Positions 24,061-35,176 of a stretch of 64,000 nt of DNA are shown here, one piece after another. Where the stretch lies: NCBI GenBank assembly GCA_947095585.1, contig OX352761.1, forward strand, positions 89,570,779-89,634,778. The letters run 5' to 3'. The stretch's first letter is position 1; each line of letters starts with the position of its first letter. The notes under the pieces are model-generated. The model did not search any database. It saw nothing but the letters and a program-made list of their open reading frames with translations, and was not told the DNA's origin. Made by a program: the position numbers and the translations under genes. Source of the stretch: Nephrocerus scutellatus (lineage: Eukaryota > Arthropoda > Insecta > Diptera > Pipunculidae).

Positions 24061-24720
24061 ATATGGACATATTCATTGATTCTGAATTACTTTCATATCG
24101 GTGAGTGTCTGCAGTCCATTTCAAACAAAGGGGATCTGGCCTTCCCTTAATTCTTAATAAGTGTGCCAAGCTCTCTTCTATAAGCGTTAAGGAGGATCCG
24201 TCGTCGAGAAATGCAAATGTATTCGGAACAATACAGACGAATTATCTTGCGTATGGGTATTAAAGTTACCGCTTGCAATTTTCAGTGGTGGTAGATTCTC
24301 CGTCGTTCTTTCCTGATGCTTTTGATTGTTATGAAGAAGCTCATGATGTTTTAAGATACAGCCGTTCACACCGCAGGGTCTTTCAAATCGTCACCTATAT
24401 CGTCCATGATAACCTAGGCATCTCCTGCGCAACCTTTGCTCTTTGACTACTTTCCATTTTGCTGCATTTTTAGCTTCTTTAAACTTCGTGCAGCTTGCTA
24501 CTGTTTTGCAGTTCCGAGAACAGAAACAACATCTTCTTGCCATCTTGTTGTCCTCGTTCATGTGGGAATGGACGTTTAGGAAGCCTCTTCTCTTTGAGCT
24601 ACTTTGATCTCCTGATTGATTGTTTTCAGTAAAAAGTGTCACCCCGTTGGCAGCTTCGGCTACCTGATACAACCATGCACTAAAATCAGAAAATCAGTGC
24701 ATGTTGTCAAAGTTTGTTTA

Positions 24721-25961
24721 TAAAGGGTCCGCCATCTAAAGTTTTTTTTTTCAACTAGTGCTTATTTCGTGAATGGTAACACTTAGCTCATGTCTGATTT
24801 GACAGATAATTAGTTGTATCCTTCCGCTGAACGGTTGTGTATACGCTTGAACAACGCTGGGAAATATTGCGACATTACTTTGAAAATCATGGTAATGTTG
24901 CAGAATGTGTGCGAAAATTGCGTACGGATTTTGGAAGAAGAGAAGCACCGTCAGCTCCGTATGTTCGTTATCTTGTGAAAAAAGTGAAAGAAACTGGCAT
25001 CCTCATCGATAAACCAAAGCGTGAAAAGCCAAAAACAGTGCGTACACCCGAGAATATTGATGCTGTGGCAGAAAGTGTGCGTGAAGCGCCATCAACATCA
25101 ATTCACCGTCGTTCTCAACAATTGAACATTTCGGAGACATCATTGAGACGAATTTTGCATAAAGACCTTGGTATGACGCCATACAAAGTCCAATTAGTTC
25201 AGGAGTTGAAGCCAACTGACCATCCAATGCGTTTTCGCTTCGCTGAGTGGGCCTGCGATCGACTTACAGAAGATGCCGATTTTGCCAAAAAAATCATCTT
25301 TTCGGATGAAGCTCATTTTGATCTTGGCGGGTATGTAAACAAGCAAAATTGTCGCATTTGGGGCACAGAAAACCCGCACGCATACATTGAAAAGCCGGTA
25401 CACCCAAAACGAGTCACTGTTTGGTGCGGATTTTGGTCCAGAGGCATAATTGGGACATTTTTCTTCGAAAATGAGCAAGGAGTGGCCGTTACAGTCAATG
25501 GCGATCGTTATCGGGCCATGTTGAACGAATTTTTGCTCACAAAAATTGAAGAGGAGGATATTGGCAACATTTGGTTTCAACAGGACGGCGCTACGTGCCA
25601 CACAGCCGAAGCTACACTCGATGTTTTGCGCCCTGTTTTTGAAGATCGCAGCCGCAGAGCTGATGTCGTTTGGCCACCTCGGAGCTGCGATTTGACACCG
25701 TTGGACTATTATTTGTGGGGTGCCCTAAAAGACAATATTTGTGAAGCCATTGGTGAAATACAGCTGCACACAATCGATAATGTGCTTTAAAATTGGACCG
25801 ATCGTGTAGGCTACTGCATGGCCAGCCGAGGCAGCCATTTGAATGAAATTATTTTCCGGAAGGATTATACTTTCAAATAAAAAAAGAAATTTGAGAAAAT
25901 ATTCATTAGTTTTTTTTTTATAGAATTTTCAAAAAAAAAAAGTTATTTGGCGGACCCTTTA
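24721..25961 (+). mobile_element. Full-length mariner element in BEL gag
   Basis: TIRs begin TAAAGGGTCCGCCA at 24721 and are mirrored at 25961, with about 14 identical bases and a T-rich inner part. The TA duplication is at 24719-24720 and 25962-25963. About 1.24 kb, with one transposase gene. It is the least decayed DNA transposon in the window. Confidence 0.9.
24837..25880 (+). pseudogene. Mariner transposase, start lost and one nonsense codon
   Basis: Cut-and-paste transposase of the Tc1/mariner superfamily. The N-terminal HTH is TLEQRWEILRHYFENHGNVA (DUF4817-like). Catalytic motifs are IIFSDEAHFDLGGY, IWFQQDGATCHTAEATL and PPRSCDLTPLDYYLWG, with 34 residues between the second and third Asp as counted by eye (DD34D-like). 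The frame opens with GTG at 24837; an in-frame TGA lies 9 bases upstream and the next in-frame ATG is about 110 codons downstream, so the ATG appears mutated. One TAA at 25788-25790 precedes 29 further codons to TAA at 25878. Otherwise intact. Confidence 0.9.
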
Positions 25962-27147
25962 TAAGGCCCAGTTTAAGCGTATCGACGAAGGCAGTTTCTC
26001 AACGAGTTCTTGTAATAACGCTGGATTCACGAGATGCACTGTAAGACCGGCTACCTCTATTGTCGCGCAAAGGTTTTGAACGGCTAACGCGAAGGTGACG
26101 ATGCTGCTAAGCTTATCGGCCTTTGGCGATGGTGTACTCATGATTTTTTTCATTAGTGTCTGCACAATTATTTCGGGCCTTCCGTAGAGCATTTGAAGTG
26201 TCGCTATGACTCGTCCTACACAGTGAGGCTGTATCAGTAGGCAGCGTACTGACTCCAAGGCTTGACCTTTTATCGCTGCGAACACGGTTGTTGATTGGGC
26301 TGATTCACGTGTATAGCTTGCACTTTGCGTTGCCCCCGAACGCTTGAACCTAACCATGAGGCGTTCACGTTAAAATTATGCACTCCGTGATTTGCCGTAG
26401 AGTAACGATCATTGGCAACCCTGCCAGCAAGTGACTCTTCGAACTCATCCGACTCATCGCTTTCTAGCGTTTCCAATTCATATAACAATTTTTGTTTTCT
26501 AGCTAAGAATTGTAGTTCGCATTTGCGTTTTTCTTCTAGCAGCAGAAGTTTTTGCTTAATTTGTCATGCCCGATGGAATCTGGGCTCACTTGCTGGCAGT
26601 ACTACGTCGCTTTGTATTACAGTTTTTTCACCAGTCGCTTTACTAATCATCGGTGCTGCGATATTCGAGAGGGGTGCGCTGATGGCAGGGTACGATCCGG
26701 CAAGCAAAACTGCCATATCGGCCACATGCGTCGAAGTTCTTTGATCGGTTTTTGTGCCGGCGTGTACCTTCTCGGCGTCTGAGGCCCCACTCTGATCCGT
26801 TGACGGGACGCGCTGGGTTTTACTGACACCAGCTGCACCATCAGTGCAAACTTGGCACCACCAATCTGCTTTTGTGTGTTTCTCGTCCTGTCTCCTGCAC
26901 GGCCTAGGTAGAAGTGAAATTTGATAGAAACAAGATGGTCGTGCATGACATTTCAATTGGGTGAAACACTGGACTTGTTCTAACACACACACTAACACAG
27001 CAAATACATATGATGACCTTACAGAAATAAAAATCATGATGAAACAACTCATAACACAAATTTCTAACATGATGAATATTCTTTCTTTATTAATGACAAA
27101 AATTAATGGACAGACACAATAAAAAATTAAAAATAGTTGTTTGGAAC

Positions 27148-28041
27148 TAGTGATGAGCAAAATTGGTCTTGGTCTTGCAGTCTTGTCTTGGATATATATA
27201 TGGATGTTCATATACACATTTAGATTGCTATTTCCTCATAATTTTATATTTTTGGGTTTTTCTTGTTATAGGTTTTTTCATGCTAGACAAGTCATATAAA
27301 AAAAATACGTCAACAAAGACCTGTATGTGATGGCATCAGTTGCAAATAGAAATGTTGAAATTGACTAAGTTCTTTTGACAGAATAAGTCTAGACTTTCTT
27401 GAACAATTTTTTTTCGAATTAACCGCTAAGCTTAAATGTTGATAGTTTTGTGTTTATATGTATATAGGGTGTCCCCTTATTCATGCACATTAATTTGGGA
27501 AATGGTTCTTGGGTATATTCTAAGAAAAAAATCGTTCTACAGTAAGGGTCTATCTCCAATGTTGACATCATTTATGGGGGATTTAAGAAAAAGCTTACTT
27601 GGTGCACCCTGACCCATGTTAACGGAAATTGCTCTGTTAATACTTATGGTAGAAACTTCGTTTTGGTTTTGGTTTGTAGAATAAATACTAGGCATTGTAA
27701 CTACGTTGAAGTATACGTTGATATCTTGTTTAAGTCTTCAGATATTCAAGTTCAATGCCTGTACCAGTTTTCTTCCCCATGCTTATTTTTGATTTTGACG
27801 TTATGCTAGAACAAAAATATGTACATACATACAACCATTTATACATACTTATATAGTTATTATTCAAAAAATACTTTATTTTGCAAGACCGCAAGACCAA
27901 GACCAAGACTCAGGCTGCAAGACCAAGACCAAGACCAAGACTAATGGCACGAATGCAAGACCAAGACCAAGACTCGACTTGGTCATGACCAAGACCAAGA
28001 CCGAGATGAAATGGTCTTGGTCTTGCGTTTGCTCATCACTA
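27148..28041 (+). mobile_element. Family B: hAT-type MITE in the LINE
   Basis: 894 bp with terminal inverted repeat TAGTGATGAGCAAA. An exact 8-bp target duplication, TTTGGAAC, lies at 27140-27147 and 28042-28049. Inside each end are arrays of the hexamer TTGGTC/GACCAA (GGTCTTGGTCTTG at left, a larger set 27890-28026 at right), in inverted orientation. The core is AT-rich, has no transposase, and contains a TATAGGGTGTCCCCTTATTC segment at 27474. An 8-bp duplication and these ends fit the hAT superfamily. Confidence 0.9.
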
Positions 28042-28890
28042 TTTGGAACGCAGATGACCTAATACCACATGTGTTGGAATTGAAGCAGTTCGTCAAAGAC
28101 AATTCCGTTGATATTGCCTTAATTTCTGAAACACACTTCGCGAACAAAAGTTATCTTAAAATTCCAAAATGTAACATACACCACACAAATCACCCTAGTG
28201 GACGAGCCCTGGTTAGACAAGATATTAAATACATAGAACTGCAAGAGTACAAAACAGAACACATACAATCTGCGACAATTCAAATAGAAGATTTACAAGG
28301 ACCTGTAATAATATCCTCACTATATTGTCCACCAAAGCACATAATCAGTACAACACAATATACGGACAACATCAAAACACTGGGTTTACGATTCATCGCA
28401 GGGGGATACTTTAATGCTAAGCATACCGACTGGGGATCCAGGCTCACAAACAAAAAAGGGAAAAACCTACTAGACGCTATAATAAAAACCAATTGTAAGC
28501 ACATAAGCAATGGAAAACTCACACACTGGCCCACAGACACTAGAAAAATACCGGACCTCATAGACTTCTGCATAGTTAGGAATATTAACCAGAAATATTT
28601 GACAATAAAATCTTGCCTTGAATTATTATAATTGAATTTCAAACAAATCCAAGACTTCAAACTCCAGGAGTGCAACTATGCAATCATAAGACAGACTGGA
28701 CCACATTCCGCGAAATAATTGACGAGAGAATAGAACTTCAGATGTCTCTTAAAACACCAAACGAACTCGAAAGTGCCATTGTCCATCTAAATGACACAAT
28801 CCAATTCGCTGCAATAAAATCAACTCCAGAGATTAAAATCAAACAATTCAACGACTTGACACCGCAATCAGTTCAACAAAAAATCAAATA
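28042..28890 (+). pseudogene. LINE ORF2, endonuclease part
   Basis: Apurinic-type endonuclease of a Jockey-like element: VWNADDLIPHVLELKQF, VDIALISETHFANKSY, VIISSLYCPP, FIAGGYFNAKHTDWGSR (Tyr where GDFNAKH has Asp), PDLIDFCIVRNI. A stop at 28629 and a frame change follow. The next part (28670-28890: LQMSLKTPNELESAIVHLND) continues the linker to RT in another frame. Confidence 0.8.
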
Positions 28891-30430
28891 ACGGAGACTG
28901 CGAAAGGTATGGCAAGCTAACAGATCCCCTCACGACAAGGAAAAACTGAACAAGTCAACGAAAGAACTAAAAACACTCTTACAGACACATAATAATCACA
29001 ACACCAATAAATTTTTATCAAATTTATCAGCGACTAGTTTAACTAACTACTCACTGTGGAAACTAAATAAAAAACTTAAGAAAGGTAGCATCTATCAACC
29101 ACCTCTATTAAAACCGAACAACACTTGGTCTAGGACTAATACAGACAAAGCTCAAACACTTGCAGATTACTTTAAAACAACACCAATTCTATCAACCAAA
29201 CTAACACCACGTTGCCTCAAGTCAACTCTACGACGTACAGGACAATAAAAGCATTTAGCGCAAATGAAATAAAACATTTCCTCCAATATAGACTAAATAC
29301 AAAGAAGACACCTGGTTATGACATGATAACAGGAAGAATGTTAAAAGAAATACCAGATACGGCAATTAAATATCTAAGGATTATTTTTAATGCCATTCTT
29401 AGGCTAAACCACTTCCCTAAAGTTTGGAAAGTATCAAAAATAACTGCCATACCAAAGCCAGGCAAGGACGCTACAAGATCAACATCGTATAGACCAATAA
29501 GTTTAGTTCCAATTATCTCCAAGATATTTGAAAAATTGCTTTTCGACCGTATGGAAATAGCCATACAGCAATAAACCTTATCCCAGACCATCAATTCGGA
29601 TTCCGTAGACAATTTTCAACAATTCAACAAGTTCATAGAGAAACAAATAAGATCCTCAACGACCTGGACGAGAAAAGATATTGTGTGGCTGTTTACCTAG
29701 ACGTTGCTAAAGCATTCGACTTCTACAAAAACTAAAACGAATGCTACCAGACTACTATCCTCTTATTAAGATATATTTAAACGAGAGATTATTTTATGTA
29801 CAGTACAATGACGGAAATTCAGATATATGCAAAGCAGACGCAGGTGTTCCTCAAGGAAGTGTTTTGGGACCGATATTATACCTTTTATATACAGCTGACA
29901 TACCAAAGCCAAGGAATCTAAACACTATGGTAGCGACATTTGCTGATGACACGGTGATTCTTTCCTCTTATAATTGCCTTCAAACGGCTACCAACATAAT
30001 ACAGGACATACTGGACAAAACAGTTGACTGCTTCAGCAGATGGGGAATTCACGTCAATGAAGATAAAACAGTACAAGTAATTTATACCACCAAAAGAAGT
30101 TTTAGCCCTCAAGACATTTATTTAAACACTAAGCAAATTCCTATTGACAACCATGCCAAATATCTGGGAATTCACATAGAAAACAAACTGACATGGAAAC
30201 ATCACATAACACAAAAACGAAACCAAATTAAAATCAAATTTAGACAACTATATTGGCTCTTTAAAAAAAGTTCAAAACTATCGACAGAAAACAAACTATT
30301 AATATACAAAACCATAATCAAACCTATCTGGACATAAGGAATACAGATATGGGGCACCGCCAGTACATCAAATGTAGCCGTTATTCAAAGCCTGCAAAAC
30401 AAAATCCTTCGGACAATTTATTATAGATGC
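28891..30430 (+). pseudogene. LINE ORF2, reverse transcriptase part
   Basis: RT motifs in order: AFSANEIKHFLQYRLNTKKT, GYDMITGRMLKEIPDTA, SYRPISLVPIISKIFEKL (29212-29574), then in another frame PDHQFGFRR and CVAVYLDVAKAFD (29580-29720), then AGVPQGSVLGPILYLLYTAD, ATFADDTVILSS and HAKYLGIHIENKLTWKHH (29741-30337). Frame changes near 29575 and 29735, and stops at 28889 and 30338, make it dead. The 3' end is near 30650. Confidence 0.85.
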
Positions 30431-30715
30431 CCCTTGGTATATATCTAATGACAGTATATATCGTGATCTTGGCATACCTTCAATCAATGAAGAAATAAAA
30501 AATATGAGCACTCAACACATAAGAAAGTTGTCCACGCACACAAACAATGACCTACAAGCTTTACCCTATCAGGAAACCATCACAAGAAGACGACTTAAGA
30601 GACGCAGACCTGTAGACCTACAACAAAGATGAAACACCTAAGAAATTTTTTAATTTGTCGACGATCATATCGGTAATGGTTTTAAGAATATAAAAAAATT
30701 TACATTGTTTAATCT

Positions 30716-31066
30716 TAAAGACATGTATATAAAATTTGGAGAAAATCGGGTTTATTGTTTAAAAAAATTTGTATGGGGCTCCAAAAATCTACAAAAAGTG
30801 TTGTCCATCTGATATACACATTTATATTTGTATTATAATTTGAAGACAATCGGGTTAATGTTTTTAAAAAAATTGTATGGGAATTCACGACCCCGGGGCC
30901 CGGGGTCTCCAAAATTTTTACAAAAAAGTGTTGTCCATCGGAGATACACACCTATATAAAATTTGAAGAAAATTGAGTCTCCAAAATTTCTACAAAAAGT
31001 GTTGTCCATCGGAGATATATATGTATATAAAATTTGAAGAAAATCGGGAAATCACGACCCCGGGGC
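30716..31066 (-). repeat. Family A copy, reverse
   Basis: Three units with AAATTTGGAGAAAATCGGG, GTGTTGTCCATCGGAGATA and GACCCCGGGGCCCGGGG. It joins the LINE 3' end and marks the left edge of the unique island around the KCTD-like gene. Confidence 0.8.
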
Positions 31067-32800
31067 GTTTCTGGTTGCACTCACATTGTTTCCGCTCAAA
31101 CATAGCAAAAACATAGATTGTTCACTGTTATTCTATTTATATATTTTATTTCATCATCAGTTTATTTAGTTTTTATTACAATTTTTAATGTTTTAATATA
31201 CTAAAAATTATATGGGCATAACATTACGGTAAATTAAATACATAAATTTGTGGTATGTAAATGTTGAATAATGACATAATGAATATTATGTTGTTAATAT
31301 ATAAGTATTTGATTTCTTTTCAGATTGATGCTGTCGTCACATGTATTTTAAAACTTACTCGTATGTCTGTATGTATAGTATGATTTGTATACTCGTATAT
31401 ATATAATAAATTAATGAATATCTTTTTAATAAAACGAGGTATAATATTCTATAATAATAATAATTTACAACAGGAAGATAGACTTTTGGCAATTCCTTTA
31501 ATATTTTATTTAAATATACATAATATATAACAATAACATTTTTTGTTAGTTTTACTTTCTGGTAGATTAAGAGATTAATACCCGTATAGTTTGGTGGATT
31601 TGTTTGAAAGTCTCATAAAATTTTATTTAAATGGAAATGCGTATATTCCGTGAATTCAAAATATTTTCGAAACGAGTGTATGTATTCAAGTCTTTGTAAA
31701 ATAAATAAAAATATTTTATAATTAACTGGTTAAATTTCCTCAATAAATTCCCGTGCAATACGCATTTTCATGTTAAACGGTAGACAAGAGAAAAGGCTTA
31801 CATAGTATGGATCTACATATTACGGTTTTTTGTATTGTTTTTTGGTTTTCATTGTATGTTTTAATAGTACTACTACAACTACTCTTATATTTTTGCAAAT
31901 GTATTATTTGCTACTGTGTTTTATTTACCTATTTATTACATTTACTAATTTTTATGTGTAGGTAAACACGAAACGCAAGTTCTTATTTTAAATTAAAATT
32001 GTTTTATTGGGTTTTATTGATTGTTATAAATACATTGTATACGATTCGTCTATTCTTCATTATCTGTATGTGCATTTTGGCACTTTTCCATGATAAACTC
32101 TTATAACATTTTAATGAGAGCTGTGAATATCTTATTTTTTTAATCACGAAACAAATTATATAAAGTACTATCATGAAATTGTATTATTATAACTGTAAGG
32201 TAAAAATATATGACTACAGGCTGCTACTGTTGTTAGTCGAAACTTAATTGTAAATAGCAGATTTCTTGTTTTTAAAATACGGATTTAGAAAAGTGTATAA
32301 AATATTTATTTACTAAAAAAATAAATTAAAATGGTCGTGTTTTAGCGTCATCAAGTGTATTACGACGCGCATTATTTGTAAATACTAATTCTTTGAAATT
32401 TGCTTTTACAAACTAGACGCTTCACACCAATCAAGTATGCATGTGAAAAGAGTATATGTATATATATTAGTTTCATTGTTTTGCACTAAAGCAAACATTT
32501 GCGCGATTTTACTGTACACGTAAATTTTTAATAAGAAAGAAAATAATTTGTGTTTTAATTTAATCAGATAAGTCAGTTACAAAACTGAGATTTTCTTAAA
32601 ATTTCTGTGAAATGTTCTATGCAAGATTGGTGATTTTACATCAATTTTCACTACTTACAAGTATGCGACTTTGTTTAGTTATTTTTATTAATTGGCGGTC
32701 AGATTTCATTTGTAATGATGTTACTTTACCTAATAACGCACAGTGCTGTGCTGTATATGAAATTCAATACTTTGCCTTCAATAATAAACAATGATGCATG
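31067..32800. other. Unique AT-rich DNA downstream of the KCTD-like gene
   Basis: No ORF with a domain, no RNA gene and no family A or B match. It is probably intergenic or an alternative long 3' UTR of the gene at 32872-33555. The open frame at 32612-32794 looks like chance. Confidence 0.6.
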
Positions 32801-32806
32801 TTTATT
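32801..32806 (-). terminator. Candidate polyadenylation signal AATAAA
   Basis: TTTATT on plus reads AATAAA on minus, 66 bases downstream of the stop codon of the KCTD-like gene. No cleavage data; other AATAAA sites exist further down. Confidence 0.4.
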
Positions 32807-32871
32807 CTGTTTCCTACTCACATTTTAACAGATTTTGAACTCTAATCTTCATAAGCGGCTCATAAAACCAC

Positions 32872-33555
32872 TTAGTCTCTTACAAAAACAAACTCATTAT
32901 AGTGATTCCATCGGTTCTCCTCAGCATCAACACCTGGTTTAGGTTCTGCTATGGATCCAGCTGTTCCCGAGCCGCAACTACCAGCAAGACGGAATCCTTG
33001 ATCGTGTAACATATCGAACGCTTGTTCGATAAAGCAATGCTTCAGGAAGAAACGAGATGTGTATCGATCTGGACCGCCATGATCAGGGTCGCGAGATTCA
33101 TTTAAAGTGTCGCCGAAAACATCACGACACAGAGCTACACGACCACAAACCAGAATTCTGGAGAGTTTTCGAAATTTAACATCTGCCAATCCATCTTTAC
33201 CAAACTGAAAACTGCCTCGATAGCCAATGGTTATGCAGCCATTTGGTCTAGTGTCGGCATCTGCTTTTAAGCAGTTTAATAATCCGGCCAATTTGAAGTA
33301 GTCGGCCTCTTTTCGCAGGCGGTTATTTTCCCGAAAACCTTGGGGAAGATTAAGCTGTTTGTCGCGCAAGAAATCCAAAATGTAACGAAAAAGGACACCG
33401 TCTCGATCCACAAAAATTCGTCCCTTGCTATCTCTGGTTAAAGTTTCATTATTACTGAAAATCTCACACAGATACGATGATTTTTCTTTGGTTAAAGTGC
33501 ACAAAGTGGTTGTATAGTGAACTCCACCGACGTTTAATTCGATTATGTCAGCCAT
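32872..33555 (-). CDS. BTB/T1-domain protein, KCTD8/12/16-like
   Basis: 227 residues, single exon. The T1/BTB domain is residues about 3-95 (DIIELNVGGVHYTTTLCTLT, DRDGVLFRYILDFLRD, LRKEADYFKLAGL). The C-terminal H1-like domain is about 105-225 (ITIGYRGSFQFGKDG, VFGDTLNESRDPDHGG, RYTSRFFLKHCFIEQAFDML, YNEFVFVRD). That pair of domains marks the vertebrate KCTD8/12/16 group, known as auxiliary subunits of GABA-B receptors that bind the receptor tail and G-beta-gamma. A same role in flies is inference. Start chosen at the ATG at 33555 (GCGATGG context, right before the T1 domain); the frame stays open 20 codons upstream but with no ATG. No damage seen. Confidence 0.93.
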   Translation of the reverse strand: MADIIELNVGGVHYTTTLCTLTKEKSSYLCEIFSNNETLTRDSKGRIFVDRDGVLFRYILDFLRDKQLNLPQGFRENNRLRKEADYFKLAGLLNCLKADADTRPNGCITIGYRGSFQFGKDGLADVKFRKLSRILVCGRVALCRDVFGDTLNESRDPDHGGPDRYTSRFFLKHCFIEQAFDMLHDQGFRLAGSCGSGTAGSIAEPKPGVDAEENRWNHYNEFVFVRD

Positions 33556-35080
33556 CGCGCGAACTTTCGTTTCAAAACTTCTAAAGACGACGAATTGGAA
33601 CTCTTTAAATGACAAAATTAGTTTTAAAGCGAAAATTGGAAATAAGTTTCTAGTTGTGCCACTAAAAATTTGGATTTTTATATAGCCAAGTGTTAGGAAG
33701 AACTTTTATATTGGTGCTTTTCGTTGTGCGTTGTTCCCGCAAGCGACCTCGATTCGTACTGAACTATGTCTCTCTAGATTATGTTCTTCCTGTGGCTATA
33801 AGTACGAACAGTCTGTCTATACTGAAACTGGGAACTAATTGTGAAGCTGTAAGGAATATAACCAATGTTTTGTTTTTCTCTATACCATAAACCATCATCA
33901 CACAACAACATTGTTGCCTGTTTTTCGTGCTAGTGCCAGTGCCAGGAGAGTGGCTGGGTCACTGAAATTTGGCATTTTGTGTGTACGAGTGTACGTATTA
34001 AGAGGCACTCGCTTTCGCACTCTCTATACCCTTTAGTCGCTCCAGACCATTTCCCTCTCATACAAAATGTTTACAAATGACACTTTTTATTACAGCAAAC
34101 CGAACAAAAGGGTCACTTTCAACTGTTGCCCCAGAAATAATACATTACTGACACATTGGCAATGACATCGAATGCAATTGAGTGAGGAGTTCACGATGCT
34201 CGAGACGGCCGACATTATGTTTTGGTCCCATTCAACGCAGAATCCGCCCTCACAGCACGACGATGAAAATAGAAAGCTGCAAAGTTTTTATTGCACTTTG
34301 CTACTCAGTTCCTTTGATGTCAATTAAATGAAAAGTTCTGTAGCATGATATGGCGTATACAACATGATATGACGGTCTATTTCACATGAATATTCCTGGT
34401 TTCATTTAAGTTTACAGTGCGTATGCGCATCATTAGATATTTCTCTCTTCCTTTCCAAGAGAAAATCAATATTTCCTGATAAAACATGAACCCCTTTAGA
34501 GATTCCTCATTTTCATCATAAAAATAACTACAGAGACTCACCTAATTTTATCACACTGATATTTTATTATTTATTTCGTTTTTGTTAAAAAATGTCGGAA
34601 TAATATTTTCTCAATTGAATCTGGCGGTAGCTGCACGGAAGACATAGTAATTATTTGCCTCATTTAAGCAAGTTATTCTATTTTACGAATATTACCAGTA
34701 ATTTCTATACAGTGCCTACCATAAAGTGATGGAGCATGTTTTCGTGCGTTAATGTCCGATAAAAATATCTTAGTAGTAGTAGTAGCAGAGGCTTTAAAGG
34801 TAAATTCCTTTAAAACGCTTACGACTATGCACGTTATGTAGTGTATTTGGATAATAGTATTTTTCACATCTTTATTATCTAATTGGGAAAGGTTATCGCT
34901 ATCGCAAGGCTATCTTTGCAAAAGCAAAACCAAACCTATTCTTCAACATTTCGTTGCTTATCTGGCTATGTCGTACACTGGCCAAGGTAATGTGTGTCCT
35001 ATTGAATTCCATTTGCGGTATTTTATTATTGTTTCTCTTTTTCAAAATCCTACTTTTATTAGGCCAATATAACTAAAAAA
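33556..35080. promoter_or_regulatory. 5' flank of the KCTD-like gene (no element assigned)
   Basis: Unique DNA up to the repeat boundary at about 35.1 kb. It should hold the 5' UTR and promoter. No reliable TATA/Inr pair could be chosen. Open frames here are short and without domains. Confidence 0.4.
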
Positions 35081-35176
35081 GTATCCTCCAAAGACTCCAA
35101 AAAGACCCGCGAAAGACCCCCAAAATACCTTTCATATACCCAAAGATGCATCAGAAAATACCCTTAAACACCCTTT

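Larger units (their letters stand above)
24391..26867 (-). pseudogene. BEL/Pao gag, split by a mariner
   Basis: The N-terminal part (about 26400-26860) includes a WWCQVCTDGAAG stretch, a charged helix and ELETLESDESDEFEESL. The capsid-like DUF1759-type part, 25964-26357, has VFAAIKGQALESVRCLL and LYGRPEIIVQTLMKKI. After the mariner, 24391-24720 carries the zinc-knuckle end CCFCSRNCKTVASCTKFKEA and RLRRRCLGYHG. Stops (at about 26573 and 26270) and the insertion inactivate it. Confidence 0.8.
19867..26985 (-). mobile_element. BEL/Pao LTR retrotransposon, inserted in the LINE, carrying two mariners
   Basis: Target duplication CACAC at 19862-19866 and 26986-26990. The 3' LTR is complete (19867-20163, TG...CA, read on minus from TGTTAGAACAAGTCC). 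The 5' LTR survives only as 26877-26985: it lacks about 45 bp in the middle and its inner part. A purine-rich tract (CGGGGAGGGAG) sits next to the 3' LTR. Order on minus: gag, protease region, RT/RNase H, integrase. Many stops and frame changes. Without the two mariners it is about 5.5 kb. Confidence 0.9.
19736..30650 (+). mobile_element. Jockey-like LINE, split by a BEL element and a hAT MITE
   Basis: Non-LTR retrotransposon in three pieces: 19736-19866, 26991-27147 and 28042-30650. ORF1 C-terminus: INDQIQTNTTNTSPPRF in piece 1 continues, after removing BEL, into TNTANTYDDLTEIKIMMKQL in piece 2 and a stop. ORF2 starts at the overlapping ATG (about 27104, MDRHNKKLKIVVWN) and, after removing the MITE, continues as NADDLIPHVLELKQF. 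Domains: endonuclease and reverse transcriptase (FADDT motif). The 5' end is truncated. Stops and frame changes in ORF2 show it is dead. Clade assigned from motif look only. Confidence 0.85.

Noticed and set aside
26564..27217. 217-codon minus frame spanning the BEL 5' LTR and LINE ORF1 end
   Set aside because: It crosses an element border; only the BEL gag part below about 26870 is meaningful.
27474..27610. A separate mariner MITE inside family B (TATAGGGTGTCC ... GGTGCACCCTG)
   Set aside because: The ends match only about 8-9 bases and the segment is present in both family B copies, so it is part of the MITE core on present evidence.
33556..33615. Extending the KCTD-like protein 20 codons upstream
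   Set aside because: The extra frame starts at TTG with no ATG; the ATG at 33555 sits directly before the T1 domain.
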